Part shown: positions 48,080-58,477 of the stretch, piece after piece
Numbering within the stretch: the first letter of the stretch is position 1
Layout of the letters: each line of letters begins with the position of its first letter
Assembly (NCBI GenBank): GCA_905234655.1
Contig: CAJOJG010000003.1
Location: forward strand, 1 to 64,000
Source of the DNA: an uncultured Bacteroidales bacterium
GTDB lineage: Bacteria > Bacteroidota > Bacteroidia > Bacteroidales > UBA3824
Length of the DNA: 64,000 nt
Reading direction: 5' to 3'
Notes under the pieces: generated by a model
Told to the model about the DNA's origin: nothing
The model's database searches: none
Seen by the model: the letters and a program-made list of their open reading frames with translations, nothing else
Position numbers and translations under genes: made by a program

Positions 48080-48544
48080 ATGAAAATTCTCTTTGTTTGC
48101 TTAGGAAACATCTGCCGGAGCCCGTTGGCGGAAGGCGTGATGAAGAAAATGTGCGCCGACAGGAACCTCGACTGGGAAATCGACTCGGCGGGGCTTATCG
48201 GCTACCACAAGGGCGAACTGCCCGACCCTCGGATGATGACCACTGCGGAGCGTCACGGATACAAGTTGACGCACCGCTCGCGACCGATTGTGTCCGAGGA
48301 TTTCACAAAATTCGACTTGATAATCGGAATGAGTGCCTATATCAACGACCGCATACTGCGCGACACGCCACACTCGATGGCCGACCGAAGGAAAGTCAGG
48401 AACATCGCCGAATATTTCGTCAATACGAAAGACTACGACGAAGTGCCGGATCCGTATTGCGGCACGATGAGGGATTTTGAGCTGGCGGTAAGGCTTATCG
48501 AGGATGCCTGCGTGGGAATCCTCGATGCCGTTACACATCAGTAG
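48080..48544 (+). CDS. Low-molecular-weight protein-tyrosine phosphatase
   Basis: VCLGNICRSPLAEGVM P-loop; VPDPYCG. Confidence 0.94.
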   Translation: MKILFVCLGNICRSPLAEGVMKKMCADRNLDWEIDSAGLIGYHKGELPDPRMMTTAERHGYKLTHRSRPIVSEDFTKFDLIIGMSAYINDRILRDTPHSMADRRKVRNIAEYFVNTKDYDEVPDPYCGTMRDFELAVRLIEDACVGILDAVTHQ

Positions 48545-50786
48545 GCAATTCGTTCACCTTGTTGGGATTAATCCTGCTGACGTTGACCACATTCGAAATC
48601 TGCGCGACCTGGGACATGATTTTGTCAAGTTGTGTGACATTCTTGACATAAAACTTGACAAATCCTGTGAAAATATGGTCGTACTCGGAGATGTTAAGCG
48701 ACTTGATGTTAATGCGCCAGCTGTCCAAGAGGATTGTAAGGTCTCTGATAAGTCCCTGACGGTCAGTGCCCTGGACTTTGATTCCGGCGATCATCGGCTC
48801 GAGGTCGTCGCCCCAGTCGACACGTGTGGTCTGCTTGCCGTGGAGGGCGACGTGCTGCTGCGCGGTCTCGCACTCGCGGCGGTGTACATACAGCAGATTG
48901 TCGTCGTCAAGGAAGGCGAAGGCATTGTCGCCGCATATCGGCTGGCAACACGCCGGATATACACACATAATCTTGCGGTTAATGAAGAATGGGGTTTTGT
49001 AGTCGATTCGGTAGCCTGCGATTGGGGCATTGTGGCGGTCTTCGCTCGCCTTGCCCGGGTCGCGCCGTGCATCTTTTAGAACAAGATAAATCCGCTTTGC
49101 GTTTGACGAGAGGTCTTCGATGGAGATTTCGCGGGTCGACAACTTCTTGTAAAACTCGTCGCCGCCAGATACTTTGTAGTGTTTGATGAGATAGGTGAGA
49201 AGGACGACATTGCCGTTGATATGAAGTTCGTGCATGAGGTGGGTGAACATTATGCGTCCGACTTCTATGTCGCCGATTCCGTTAGTGTTGTCCCGCTTGA
49301 AGTATTTGTTAATGTCTTCCTTAGCCTTGTAGCTCTTTACAAAATCCAACCAAGATGGCTGAGGGCGCGCGCTTGGCGATGTCATTACTGTCACCCTGTC
49401 GGTCGACTGGAGCTTGTAGTTCAACGGGGCGAACCTTGAATTGACGTATGCGCCGACACAGTGATTACCATACTCCGGACCAAGGCTGTAGGCGAAGTCG
49501 AGGACTGTGGCGCCTATCGGAAGTACCTTTATATCGCCCTTGGGAGTGAATATATAAATTGACTGTGTCTGTGAATTGTCCATCGCTCTCGCTACAAGTT
49601 CCTCTGCATTCGCGCTGCCGTCGATTTCGCCTAATTTTAGTTTCAATGCTTCAAGCCCCTCCCTGTGTGGCCTTAAAGTCGAATATCCCCTGTGGGCGAC
49701 CATCTCGTTGTCGTAGGACATTATCTGCACTTCGAACCAATAGCCTTTGTGGTTGACTTGGAATACCAAGGCCGAGAAACCGTTTGGTTTCGGGTTGTGG
49801 ACATAGTCCCGTTTCGAGCCTTCACGCTCCCGGTATTCGCTGAGTATCTCGCCATAGATGTCATAGTGCATTCGTGAGATCCAATTAGCCGGCGCGTCTT
49901 CGGGATACTCGAACACTATGCGCACAGCGTCCGGGCTATAGTCCTCGAGCATCTTGCCAGTGTTCAGGTGTTTCCATATCTGGAAGAGTGATTTGTGGAT
50001 TGTGTCTACCTTACATGTCACTTCCAGCCGGATGAGTATTCGCATGAGGACCAACTTGAAGTCGGCAAGGATTTTGTTCCTTTCGTCCAATTTGGATTCA
50101 ACGATGTTGGAGACAGATTTGTAGTGGTTTGGCTGGACGAATTTGAAAGAAGTGTCCTGGAGTTCCTGGTATACGTCGTAAAGTCCGAGATCTTCGGCAA
50201 GCTTTACGTATACGTAGAGATTCTCGTTTGACTTGATTTGCCGAGTGCCGTCCGGCATGCCGTCCATTGTCCTCATGTTGTGAAGCCGGTCGGCGAGTTT
50301 CACAAACAAGACCCTCGGTGTGCTGATGGACAACAGCATCTTCTTGAATGTCTCTGCCTGCGTGTTGGCCTTCGCGTCGTACTTTTCGGTGATTTTTGTC
50401 ACGCCTTCCACAGTCTCCGCCACAGCCTGTCCGAACATATTCTTGATGTCGTCGTTAGTGTGTTCAGTGTCCTCGACGACATCGTGCAGTAATGCCGCGA
50501 TGACAGTCTGGACGCCAAGTCCGATTTCATTAGCCACAATCACCGCCACGGCCACCGGGTGCTCGATGAATGGCTCGCCGGACTTTCGCCGGTAGTCCTT
50601 ATGTGCGTTGAAGGCATAGTCGAACGCCTTGCGAAGTTGCATGTTGATTTCTGCGCCCTGGAAGTTTTCGTTCAGCTGGCTACAAAACCTTGCGAATAGT
50701 TCCTCCCTGTAGTTGTCGTCGATTTCGATTGTCTTAAGTCTTTCGATTTCGCCCTTCATCCCGTCTTTAAATTCTGTCTTTGCCAT
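48531..50786 (-). CDS. RelA/SpoT homologue (HD hydrolase, synthetase-like, TGS, ACT)
   Basis: ALLHDVVEDTEHT, FVKLADRLHNMRTM; TGS VFTPKGDIKVLPIGATVLDFAYSLG; C-terminal ACT. Confidence 0.92.
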   Translation of the reverse strand: MAKTEFKDGMKGEIERLKTIEIDDNYREELFARFCSQLNENFQGAEINMQLRKAFDYAFNAHKDYRRKSGEPFIEHPVAVAVIVANEIGLGVQTVIAALLHDVVEDTEHTNDDIKNMFGQAVAETVEGVTKITEKYDAKANTQAETFKKMLLSISTPRVLFVKLADRLHNMRTMDGMPDGTRQIKSNENLYVYVKLAEDLGLYDVYQELQDTSFKFVQPNHYKSVSNIVESKLDERNKILADFKLVLMRILIRLEVTCKVDTIHKSLFQIWKHLNTGKMLEDYSPDAVRIVFEYPEDAPANWISRMHYDIYGEILSEYREREGSKRDYVHNPKPNGFSALVFQVNHKGYWFEVQIMSYDNEMVAHRGYSTLRPHREGLEALKLKLGEIDGSANAEELVARAMDNSQTQSIYIFTPKGDIKVLPIGATVLDFAYSLGPEYGNHCVGAYVNSRFAPLNYKLQSTDRVTVMTSPSARPQPSWLDFVKSYKAKEDINKYFKRDNTNGIGDIEVGRIMFTHLMHELHINGNVVLLTYLIKHYKVSGGDEFYKKLSTREISIEDLSSNAKRIYLVLKDARRDPGKASEDRHNAPIAGYRIDYKTPFFINRKIMCVYPACCQPICGDNAFAFLDDDNLLYVHRRECETAQQHVALHGKQTTRVDWGDDLEPMIAGIKVQGTDRQGLIRDLTILLDSWRINIKSLNISEYDHIFTGFVKFYVKNVTQLDKIMSQVAQISNVVNVSRINPNKVNELPTDV

Positions 50787-50904
50787 GTCCGTAAGTGTTT
50801 TGAGGTTAATAAAATGCGAATATCTTTACGACTTACAAAATAAGCAATAAAATCGGGCTTTTTGGCAAAAAAAGCATTAACTTTACGTAAATTCCGTATT
50901 AAGT

Positions 50905-51996
50905 CTACCTGTTGTGTGTTATGTTTTTTACACACCTGAAGCCGATATTGCCGCATGTGTTGTTGTCAGCCGGCTCGAAGTCCCTGAATGTCTTTGGATT
51001 GAAGTCGTCGTCCATCGTCCTGCCGCCGCGTATGGACTTGTACTCGAACTCCTCGTGCTGTATGGGGTTGTGAAGGTCGTCGGAACATGAATACGCAGTC
51101 TCGCTGTATGAGTCTTCCACCCACTCGCGCCCGTTGTCTGCCATGCCGTATATGCCGTACTCGTTCGGATTGCCTTCGCGGACTCCATGATAGTATGATT
51201 CTTCGGCGTCGTCATAATGCTTGTCCGCGTCGCCGAACGCAATCTCCCACTGCGCCTCTGTCGGCAGCGACTTCTTAACCCACGACGCATATTTGGACGC
51301 GCCGTACCATGTCACGCCCAATGCCGGGTACTCCTCGAAGCCTTCCTCGACGCTGTACCACCCGGTCTCAGCGTCGTAGTCGATGTGGCAGTTGTTCCGG
51401 TCCGTGAAGATGAATTTTTTACCGTCCTTTGACTCCTCGCCGAACACGTTAAGGAACACCACGAACTCGGCGTTTGTGACTTCGGTCTTGTCGATATAAT
51501 AGGAGTCGAGGAACACGACGCGGCATGGCTGCTCGTTGGCAGGGCCGTCGTTACGTCCCATCGAATAATGTCCTGTCTCGATCATGACCATGTTCTCGAA
51601 TGCGCGGCGGCTCTTGTCGAGGCACACGCTCATCATCCTGCGGCACTGGTGGTCGTACTGGTTGTTTTGAGAAACGATGGAGAACTGCTCGAACGCCAGC
51701 TTGTACTTGCGCTCGTCGTAGAAAACGTCGCCGCTGTCCTTGTGCGACTTGCAGAACAGCGAGAGTTTCTTCATATATTGTATGCTGTCGATGGACACCG
51801 TGCCGTCGTTCTTATAGAATGACGCGCACTCGAAATCGAAGGACGCTTTTGTATAGTCTCCATCCCGGAACCTTTGGACACCGACGTCATAAAACCCCCG
51901 TGCAGTCCCCCCAAAGTCCGAGCCGTGGGCGCTCACACATAGCGAAACCCCCAGCGCGGAAACGAGTAAACTTATATTTTTCATCTTCATGGACAT
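50905..51996 (-). CDS. SUMF1/FGE-like (formylglycine-generating enzyme fold) protein
   Basis: [72 protein letters not shown]. Confidence 0.88.
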   Translation of the reverse strand: MSMKMKNISLLVSALGVSLCVSAHGSDFGGTARGFYDVGVQRFRDGDYTKASFDFECASFYKNDGTVSIDSIQYMKKLSLFCKSHKDSGDVFYDERKYKLAFEQFSIVSQNNQYDHQCRRMMSVCLDKSRRAFENMVMIETGHYSMGRNDGPANEQPCRVVFLDSYYIDKTEVTNAEFVVFLNVFGEESKDGKKFIFTDRNNCHIDYDAETGWYSVEEGFEEYPALGVTWYGASKYASWVKKSLPTEAQWEIAFGDADKHYDDAEESYYHGVREGNPNEYGIYGMADNGREWVEDSYSETAYSCSDDLHNPIQHEEFEYKSIRGGRTMDDDFNPKTFRDFEPADNNTCGNIGFRCVKNITHNR

Positions 51997-52161
51997 AGCA
52001 GAATGTGTTTTTCATCTTTTATCCCCAAAATTAAACATTATTTACATAATAGCAAAAAAAAATCACTAATTTTTAACATAAAATATCTTTTTTTTTGCAA
52101 CCTTTTTCAAACACTGCCGCTATTTTATTATCTTTGCGCCATAAAATCACACACGAAAACC

Positions 52162-52842
52162 ATGAGAATAGACATCATAACCGTGCTGCCGGAGCTTTTG
52201 GAAAGCCCGCTTAACCATTCCATCGTCAAACGCGCCCGCGAAAAAGGCATTGTGGACATCAATATCGTCAACCTCCGCGACTTCACCACCGACAAGCGTC
52301 GGACTGTGGACGACTACCAGTATGGTGGCGACGCCGGGATGGTGATGATGATAGAGCCGATAGACAAGGCGATCACATTCCTGAAGTCCCAGCGCGACTA
52401 TGACGAGGTCATCTACACTTCGCCGGACGGCGAGCCTCTCACTCAAAAGACCGCCAACACGCTCTCGACCCTCCAAAACATCATAATCCTCTGCGGCCAC
52501 TATAAGGGCATCGACCACCGTGTCCGCGAGCATCTCATAACAAAGGAGATTTCCATCGGCGACTACGTGCTTACCGGCGGCGAGCTTGCCGCTGCGGTCA
52601 TCACAGACGCTGTCGTGAGGCTCGTCCCGGGCGCAATGTCCGACGACGCTTCCGCCCTGTCCGACTCTTTCCAGGACAACCTCCTCGCCCCGCCCATCTA
52701 CACCCGCCCCGCCGACTACAAGGGGTGGAAGGTTCCAGAAATCCTGCTCTCCGGCAACGAGGCCGCCATCGACAAGTGGCAGTTGGAACAGTCCATCGAA
52801 CGCACAAAACTCCTTCGACCGGGGCTATTGGGGAATTTATAG
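52162..52842 (+). CDS. trmD: tRNA (guanine-N1)-methyltransferase
   Basis: [48 protein letters not shown]. Confidence 0.97.
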   Translation: MRIDIITVLPELLESPLNHSIVKRAREKGIVDINIVNLRDFTTDKRRTVDDYQYGGDAGMVMMIEPIDKAITFLKSQRDYDEVIYTSPDGEPLTQKTANTLSTLQNIIILCGHYKGIDHRVREHLITKEISIGDYVLTGGELAAAVITDAVVRLVPGAMSDDASALSDSFQDNLLAPPIYTRPADYKGWKVPEILLSGNEAAIDKWQLEQSIERTKLLRPGLLGNL

Positions 52843-52898
52843 AGGAGAGAGGAAAGAGGAGAGAGGAATCGAAAATCAACAAATCGAAAATCAACAAA
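52841..52898. repeat. Two adjacent perfect tandem duplications (14 bp x2, 15 bp x2)
   Basis: AGAGGAGAGAGGAA x2 then TCGAAAATCAACAAA x2 abutting the ATG. Confidence 0.9.
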
Positions 52899-53632
52899 TG
52901 ATTGCAATGATATTTGCGGCGGGGCTGGGGACACGGCTTGCGCCGCTGACAGACGACAGGCCAAAGGCTTTAGTGGAGTTCAATGGCAGGACAATGTTGG
53001 AAAATGTTGCCGCAAAGTTGGTCAATGCCGGATGCAGCCGCCTGATTGTCAATGTCCACCATTTTCCGCAGATGATGAAAGAATACATCGCGAGCCATGA
53101 TTTTGGAGTGGAGGTTGGCATATCGGACGAAAGCGAAATGCTGCTCGACACTGGCGGCGGAATTTGGAAAGCGAGGACGCTGTTGAAGAACGAGCCACAC
53201 CTTATATTATATAATGTCGACATATTTTGTGACATCGACATCATAAAGATGTACGACCGCCATGTCAACTCCGGCTCGTTGGCGACGCTCGCCGTCATGG
53301 AACGTAAAAGCACACGGAACCTGATTTTCGACGACACAATGCAACTTTGCGCATGGCGGAACCTGACGACCGGCGAGTCAAAGACCTCGCGCCCCTACGA
53401 CGAGGCCACGTCACACCCGTTGGCATTCAGCGGCATATCGATTGTTGACTGTGGCATTTTTAACAAAATCACGGAAAGGGGAAAGTTTTCACTGACAGAC
53501 CTGTACCTGCGGCTCGCGAAAACCGAAAAAATCCATGGCTACCTTCACGCCGGGAAATGGGCGGACTTAGGCTCGATAGACAAACTCGCCGCCGCCAAAA
53601 AACTGTTCTTCAACAGCACATCACAGGAATAA
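52898..53632 (+). CDS. Sugar-phosphate nucleotidyltransferase (MurU/HddC-like)
   Basis: MIFAAGLGTRLAPLTDDRPKALVEFNGRTML. Confidence 0.9.
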   Translation: MIAMIFAAGLGTRLAPLTDDRPKALVEFNGRTMLENVAAKLVNAGCSRLIVNVHHFPQMMKEYIASHDFGVEVGISDESEMLLDTGGGIWKARTLLKNEPHLILYNVDIFCDIDIIKMYDRHVNSGSLATLAVMERKSTRNLIFDDTMQLCAWRNLTTGESKTSRPYDEATSHPLAFSGISIVDCGIFNKITERGKFSLTDLYLRLAKTEKIHGYLHAGKWADLGSIDKLAAAKKLFFNSTSQE

Positions 53633-54356
53633 GCGCAAGGTTGAACATCAACTGCTCAAGCGTCGGGGCGAAGGTCGGGCGCGAAATCTCGTGGGAAAAT
53701 CCGAGGAACATGTCCGCCCCGATTTTTTCGCCGTGTTCAATGGCCTGGAGCGAGAATGTTCGATCCTTACAATAATCGACGCTCAAATCTACTGGCAAAA
53801 CCCTGCCGAACAAGTCGGAAATCTCCCCGGCGTGGTACTCCTCGCCACGGCGGCATACGAGCCTGACATCTGCGCCCATCATCCGGGTTATCGCCGCCAT
53901 CTTCTCTATCTCGCCAGAATATTGGCCGACGCTGTCCGCCACAGGCAATAATGCGACCCTCACAGGCGAGAACCGCTTGGACTGCACGACAATGACCGGC
54001 AAGTCCTGAGAGGTGATGACGCGCGCCGCAGCACTGCCCGTCAAAGACTGGAAGCCGCTCCTGCCATGTGTGCCCATGACAATGAGGGTATACCCGCCAC
54101 TATCCGACATCTCGCTAATCACCGACGAAAAATCGCCGCCGCGCGTGACGACATCGACGCGCCCCTGCATCTTCCCACGATACAAGGACGCAAGCTCCAT
54201 GACACGCATACGCTCATGCACGTTAATATCCTCGTCTTCTTCCTCAATATGAAGTATCTCCGCGCCAAAACCATAATAGCGGCAAAAGTCCAGCCCGTAT
54301 GTAACGCTGTCATAGCAGGTGGGAGTATAATCTGTCAAAATGAGTATCTTTTCCAT
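53610..54356 (-). CDS. Universal stress protein family
   Basis: ILILTDYTPTCYDSVTYGLDFC; LIVMGTHGRSGFQSLTGSAAARVI. Confidence 0.88.
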   Translation of the reverse strand: MEKILILTDYTPTCYDSVTYGLDFCRYYGFGAEILHIEEEDEDINVHERMRVMELASLYRGKMQGRVDVVTRGGDFSSVISEMSDSGGYTLIVMGTHGRSGFQSLTGSAAARVITSQDLPVIVVQSKRFSPVRVALLPVADSVGQYSGEIEKMAAITRMMGADVRLVCRRGEEYHAGEISDLFGRVLPVDLSVDYCKDRTFSLQAIEHGEKIGADMFLGFSHEISRPTFAPTLEQLMFNLALIPVMCC

Positions 54357-54389
54357 TGTCAGTGATTTTAAAATATGCCGCTTAAAACC

Positions 54390-56384
54390 TCACACGAGGA
54401 ATCCCGCAACGCAAATGTCGTCAATCTGGTTATTGGCGCCCTTCCACGTGTTGAACTCGTGCTCAAGGCGTTCCGCCTGCTCCGGCATCGGCAGCTCGTG
54501 GATTTTCATAAGGATGCTCTTATAGCCGCTCATCTTTATCTTCTGCTTGTCCACGCCGCCGAACTGAGATGCGTATCCATCGGAGGACAAGTAGATATGG
54601 TCGCCAGGCTTAAGGTCGAGTTTTTGTCCGACAAACGGAGTCTCATGGCGGTATACGCCAATCGGGTTGCGGCTCGGCATAAGCTGTAGTAGCTCGCCGT
54701 CACGGATATAGATAAGCGGAATATTGCCGCCCGCATACTCGAGGCTCTTGCAGTCGCGGTCGACGACCATCAGGGCGATGTCCATGCCGTCCTTTGGGTT
54801 AGAGTCGCCGATTTCAGTCTGACGAAGGAGCGTCTTTATGAGGTCGCGGAGCTGGTTAAGTATCGTTCCGGCGTCCTTAGCCCCATGCGCCACAATCTCA
54901 TGCAGCGCGCATATACCCAACATGCTCATGAACGCGCCCGGGACACCGTGGCCGGTACAGTCGGCGACTACTATCACCTGACGGCCGCCGCTGTCCATCT
55001 GCCAGTAGAAGTCGCCGCTGACGACATTGCGCGGATTGTAGTATACGAACTTGTCCGTGAACACACTGGCAAACTCCTCGTCGCTGCGCGGCATCAAGAC
55101 TGTCTGGATTTTCTGGGCATACGAGATGCTGTCCGAAATCTGCCTTTGCTGTTTCAACAATAACTGCGCCTGTTTCTCGATGAAGACATTGCGGTCGGAA
55201 AGCGCGTCCTTCTGCTCCTTGAGCTCGGCATTGAGCCTCTTGACCTTGCGGTTGTTGACGATGAAGATGACGAGGACGAGTATGACCATCAGGATTCCGC
55301 CAAAAAGTGCGTAGATGAATGCCTGTTGGATTTTTTTTTCCATCTCCATCTTCTCTATCTCCTGCTGCTTCTTGTACTGGTCCGCGCTGAACTGGATGTT
55401 AAAAATCTTTTGTGTCAGCTGCTCGCTGAAAATACTGTCGTTGCATAGAATCTGGTTACGGTAATTGTCGGCGGCATCTTTATAACGTGCCTGCACATAC
55501 AGAATGTCGGCAATCATGTTGTAGGCATTCATTATAGCGTACTTACTGCTGACGCGCTTGGCATAGTTGAGCGAACTGTGCGCCGACTTCAAGGCGAGGT
55601 CATAATGTTTCTCGCCGAAGCTCAGCTGTGCCATCTTCAGCGAAATGTCGGCGAGCAGGTCGTAGTCGCCAACGATGTCGAGGTCGTTAAGACATTCCTG
55701 GTACTCCTTGCGCGCAAGACCGGTAAGTCCCGCCTCGGCGTGGCAGTCGGCGAGGTATTTACGGACGACGTTACACTGGCTGTTAAGCCGCTTGCATTGA
55801 GTCCTCAGCTCCAATGCTGTCAAGAAATTCTCCTCCGACTTGTCAAAATCCTTCACCGCAAGGCGTGTGCGTCCGAGGTTAAGGTATGCGTATGCCATTA
55901 TCGCAGTGTCATGGAGCTGGGCGCCAATCTTCATGGCCTTTTCCAGTTCAATCTCCGCCTCCTTATAATTGTCCTGGTAGATATAAAGGTTTCCGAGGTT
56001 CACATACCCGTATGCCTCCTGATCCTTCACATCGAACTCCCGCGCATTCTCGATTCCAAGCCTGTAATACTCGAGGGCGTCGGCATAATTGCCGAGGTTC
56101 CTATGGCACACTCCTATATAACTATAGCCTTTAACTAACTGCTCATGGTCTTCTGTCTTCTTAGCCCACTCGATGGCCTTGCTGCCGAACTGTATCGCGA
56201 CCTCGGGATTCGAGTTGCGGAGCTTCCAGCAGACATCGTTGTTAAGGCGGGCGGCTATAGAGTCGGGCGCATTATACGCAAGGTTAATGATGCTGTCGAT
56301 ATAGGGCGATACTTGGGCTCGCGCGCCCATACACCCTAACAGCAAACCAAATGCGACTGCAATAACTTTTAATCTACGTTTCAC
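54390..56384 (-). CDS. TPR sensor with C-terminal SpoIIE/PP2C phosphatase
   Basis: VSGDFYWQMDSGGRQVIVVADCTGHGVPGAFMSMLG; N-terminal TPRs; TM. Confidence 0.92.
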   Translation of the reverse strand: MKRRLKVIAVAFGLLLGCMGARAQVSPYIDSIINLAYNAPDSIAARLNNDVCWKLRNSNPEVAIQFGSKAIEWAKKTEDHEQLVKGYSYIGVCHRNLGNYADALEYYRLGIENAREFDVKDQEAYGYVNLGNLYIYQDNYKEAEIELEKAMKIGAQLHDTAIMAYAYLNLGRTRLAVKDFDKSEENFLTALELRTQCKRLNSQCNVVRKYLADCHAEAGLTGLARKEYQECLNDLDIVGDYDLLADISLKMAQLSFGEKHYDLALKSAHSSLNYAKRVSSKYAIMNAYNMIADILYVQARYKDAADNYRNQILCNDSIFSEQLTQKIFNIQFSADQYKKQQEIEKMEMEKKIQQAFIYALFGGILMVILVLVIFIVNNRKVKRLNAELKEQKDALSDRNVFIEKQAQLLLKQQRQISDSISYAQKIQTVLMPRSDEEFASVFTDKFVYYNPRNVVSGDFYWQMDSGGRQVIVVADCTGHGVPGAFMSMLGICALHEIVAHGAKDAGTILNQLRDLIKTLLRQTEIGDSNPKDGMDIALMVVDRDCKSLEYAGGNIPLIYIRDGELLQLMPSRNPIGVYRHETPFVGQKLDLKPGDHIYLSSDGYASQFGGVDKQKIKMSGYKSILMKIHELPMPEQAERLEHEFNTWKGANNQIDDICVAGFLV

Positions 56385-56409
56385 GGCAATTATCTTTCTA
56401 ATTGATGAC

Positions 56410-57012
56410 TTATTTTACGAACAAGGTGTTAGTCTGTTCGACAAAACCGAGGAGTTCTTCCGCTCCTAATTTCTTCTCGGCGGAGGTTATGAAATACTGC
56501 GGAAGTTCCTCCCATGTCTTCCTCATTTCGTCAAGGTAATTTTCGACATTGCGCTTACGGGCGTCGACGCCCAACTTGTCGGCCTTTGTAAACACCATCA
56601 CAAACGGCAGCCCGTTGACAGCCATGAACTCCATGAACTCCGTGTCCTTCTTCTGCGGCTCGTGCCTGATGTCTATAAGCACAAATGTACACATCAAATT
56701 CTCACGCTGCTTGAGGTAACGTTCCGTGAACTTCGACCACTTGCTCGTGACCTTCTCGTTAGGCTTTGCAAAACCATAGCCCGGCAAGTCGACCATATAC
56801 CACTCGTTGTTGATAATAAAATGGTTGATGAGCTGTGTCTTACCGGGAGTAGCGGATGTCTTGGCGAGAGCCTTCCGTCCGCACAGCATATTTATAAGCG
56901 ACGACTTGCCGACATTGCTCCTGCCGATAAAAGCGTACTCGGGCTTGTCCGGCACGGGGCATTTGGCAACATCGGTGTTGCTCATGACAAATTTTGCATC
57001 AATAATCTTCAT
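56410..57012 (-). CDS. engB: YihA/YsxC family ribosome-biogenesis GTPase
   Basis: FIGRSNVGKSSLINML, TSATPGKTQLINHF, VDLPGYGFA, FTKADKL. Confidence 0.96.
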   Translation of the reverse strand: MKIIDAKFVMSNTDVAKCPVPDKPEYAFIGRSNVGKSSLINMLCGRKALAKTSATPGKTQLINHFIINNEWYMVDLPGYGFAKPNEKVTSKWSKFTERYLKQRENLMCTFVLIDIRHEPQKKDTEFMEFMAVNGLPFVMVFTKADKLGVDARKRNVENYLDEMRKTWEELPQYFITSAEKKLGAEELLGFVEQTNTLFVK

Positions 57013-57016
57013 AATA

Positions 57017-57826
57017 TCAATGTGATGAATTGTTGACAAATTTTTTGAAAAAACGTAACTGCTCGGGCAGCATCAACGCCCAGTAACTGCGCTCGTGTTT
57101 ACCTGGCGACTCCATGTAAACAATGTCGATGCCTTCCTGTGAACATAACCGCGCAAACTTCCTGTTCACATCGATTAAGAAGTCCTGCGAGCCGCAGTTG
57201 ACAATAATCGGCTTTCCAGCGGACTTCAGCCGGTCGATGTTGTACATATTGGAGCATACGCGCCAGTTGACATTATCGGGCGACTTCTTCCCGAGGTGCC
57301 GCGCAAGGCTCGTGTTTGCGACAGACGACGCCGCCAAGTCCATTACACCGCTCATGCTCCCGGCGGCGCGGAAAAACTCCGGATTCTCCATGAACAGCCT
57401 CAATGCGCCATGTCCGCCCATGCTAAGGCCGGAAATGAACACCTGCGAAGTGTCGACTGGAAGGCTGTCTCGAAGCGCGGGAAAAATAGTCTCACGGAAA
57501 AAAGCGGCATACCGCTCGCCCTTCTTTAACGGCGAGTCGATGTACCACGAATCCTTAAAGCCATCAGGACAAGCGATTATGAAACCGAACTCGTCGCTGT
57601 AATATTTAAGGTCGGCTATCGACGGCCACTGCCTGTAACTCCCGCCATACCCGTGCAGCAGCACCACCAACGGACAACGCGCTCCACCAGCGGCAGCAGC
57701 CGGGACATAATACTGCACAGTGTCAGCCTTGGGGTAACTATCGCCGCGCAAGACCATGAAATTCTGCGCAATGCTACCCAAAGTAACCGACAAAAATACG
57801 ACCAAAACTATAAAAAACCTTACCAT
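57017..57826 (-). CDS. Esterase (alpha/beta hydrolase)
   Basis: VVLLHGYGGSYRQW, FISGLSMGGHGAL nucleophile elbow; signal peptide. Confidence 0.88.
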   Translation of the reverse strand: MVRFFIVLVVFLSVTLGSIAQNFMVLRGDSYPKADTVQYYVPAAAAGGARCPLVVLLHGYGGSYRQWPSIADLKYYSDEFGFIIACPDGFKDSWYIDSPLKKGERYAAFFRETIFPALRDSLPVDTSQVFISGLSMGGHGALRLFMENPEFFRAAGSMSGVMDLAASSVANTSLARHLGKKSPDNVNWRVCSNMYNIDRLKSAGKPIIVNCGSQDFLIDVNRKFARLCSQEGIDIVYMESPGKHERSYWALMLPEQLRFFKKFVNNSSH

Positions 57827-58446
57827 TACGACTAAAATAGTTTTACGGACACAAATTTAAAAAAGAAAAACAACAAAGCCAAGACTTAATCGAAAAAAAT
57901 ACATCGAATCAAACACATTTTGGAATACAATATACAAATAAACACGCTTCACAAAGTTAGACAACTTGTTTAAGAAAATAACGGAAATGTTGAACAAAAC
58001 ACTAAACGAAACTCAACATCACGAACTCCAACGGTAAACAACGCCAATGCAAAGATTTTTAGTATTACTAAATATTTTAGCAAATTTACTAAATATTTTA
58101 GCATAAAAATAGTACATTCTGACAGCATGACACGTTAACTTTGAACGAAATACAAACTTCTCTACTTTAATCAATATCGCCACGAGAATTGCTCAAAAAT
58201 CAAGCACACACCACCGCTCGGCAATAAACAAAAGAAAACAAGAAAAGCCAACAAAAGTAAACACTTGATTATCAACAACTTATCATGCAAAGTATAATCT
58301 ACTTAATTATATCAATACCTAACACACGCCACACATGCCACACAGCCACATCAGAGCCATATATCTACAAAATCAATGACTTTCAGATACATACACAAAT
58401 ATAAACTGGACACTGCATGGAGGTATTGTCCAAAAAGCGTTTTTTG

Positions 58447-58477
58447 TGTAGGGCTGGGGCAATGCCCCTGCCCTACA
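58447..58477. repeat. REP-like palindrome
   Basis: TGTAGGGC-T-GGGGC-AAT-GCCCC-T-GCCCTACA. Confidence 0.8.
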
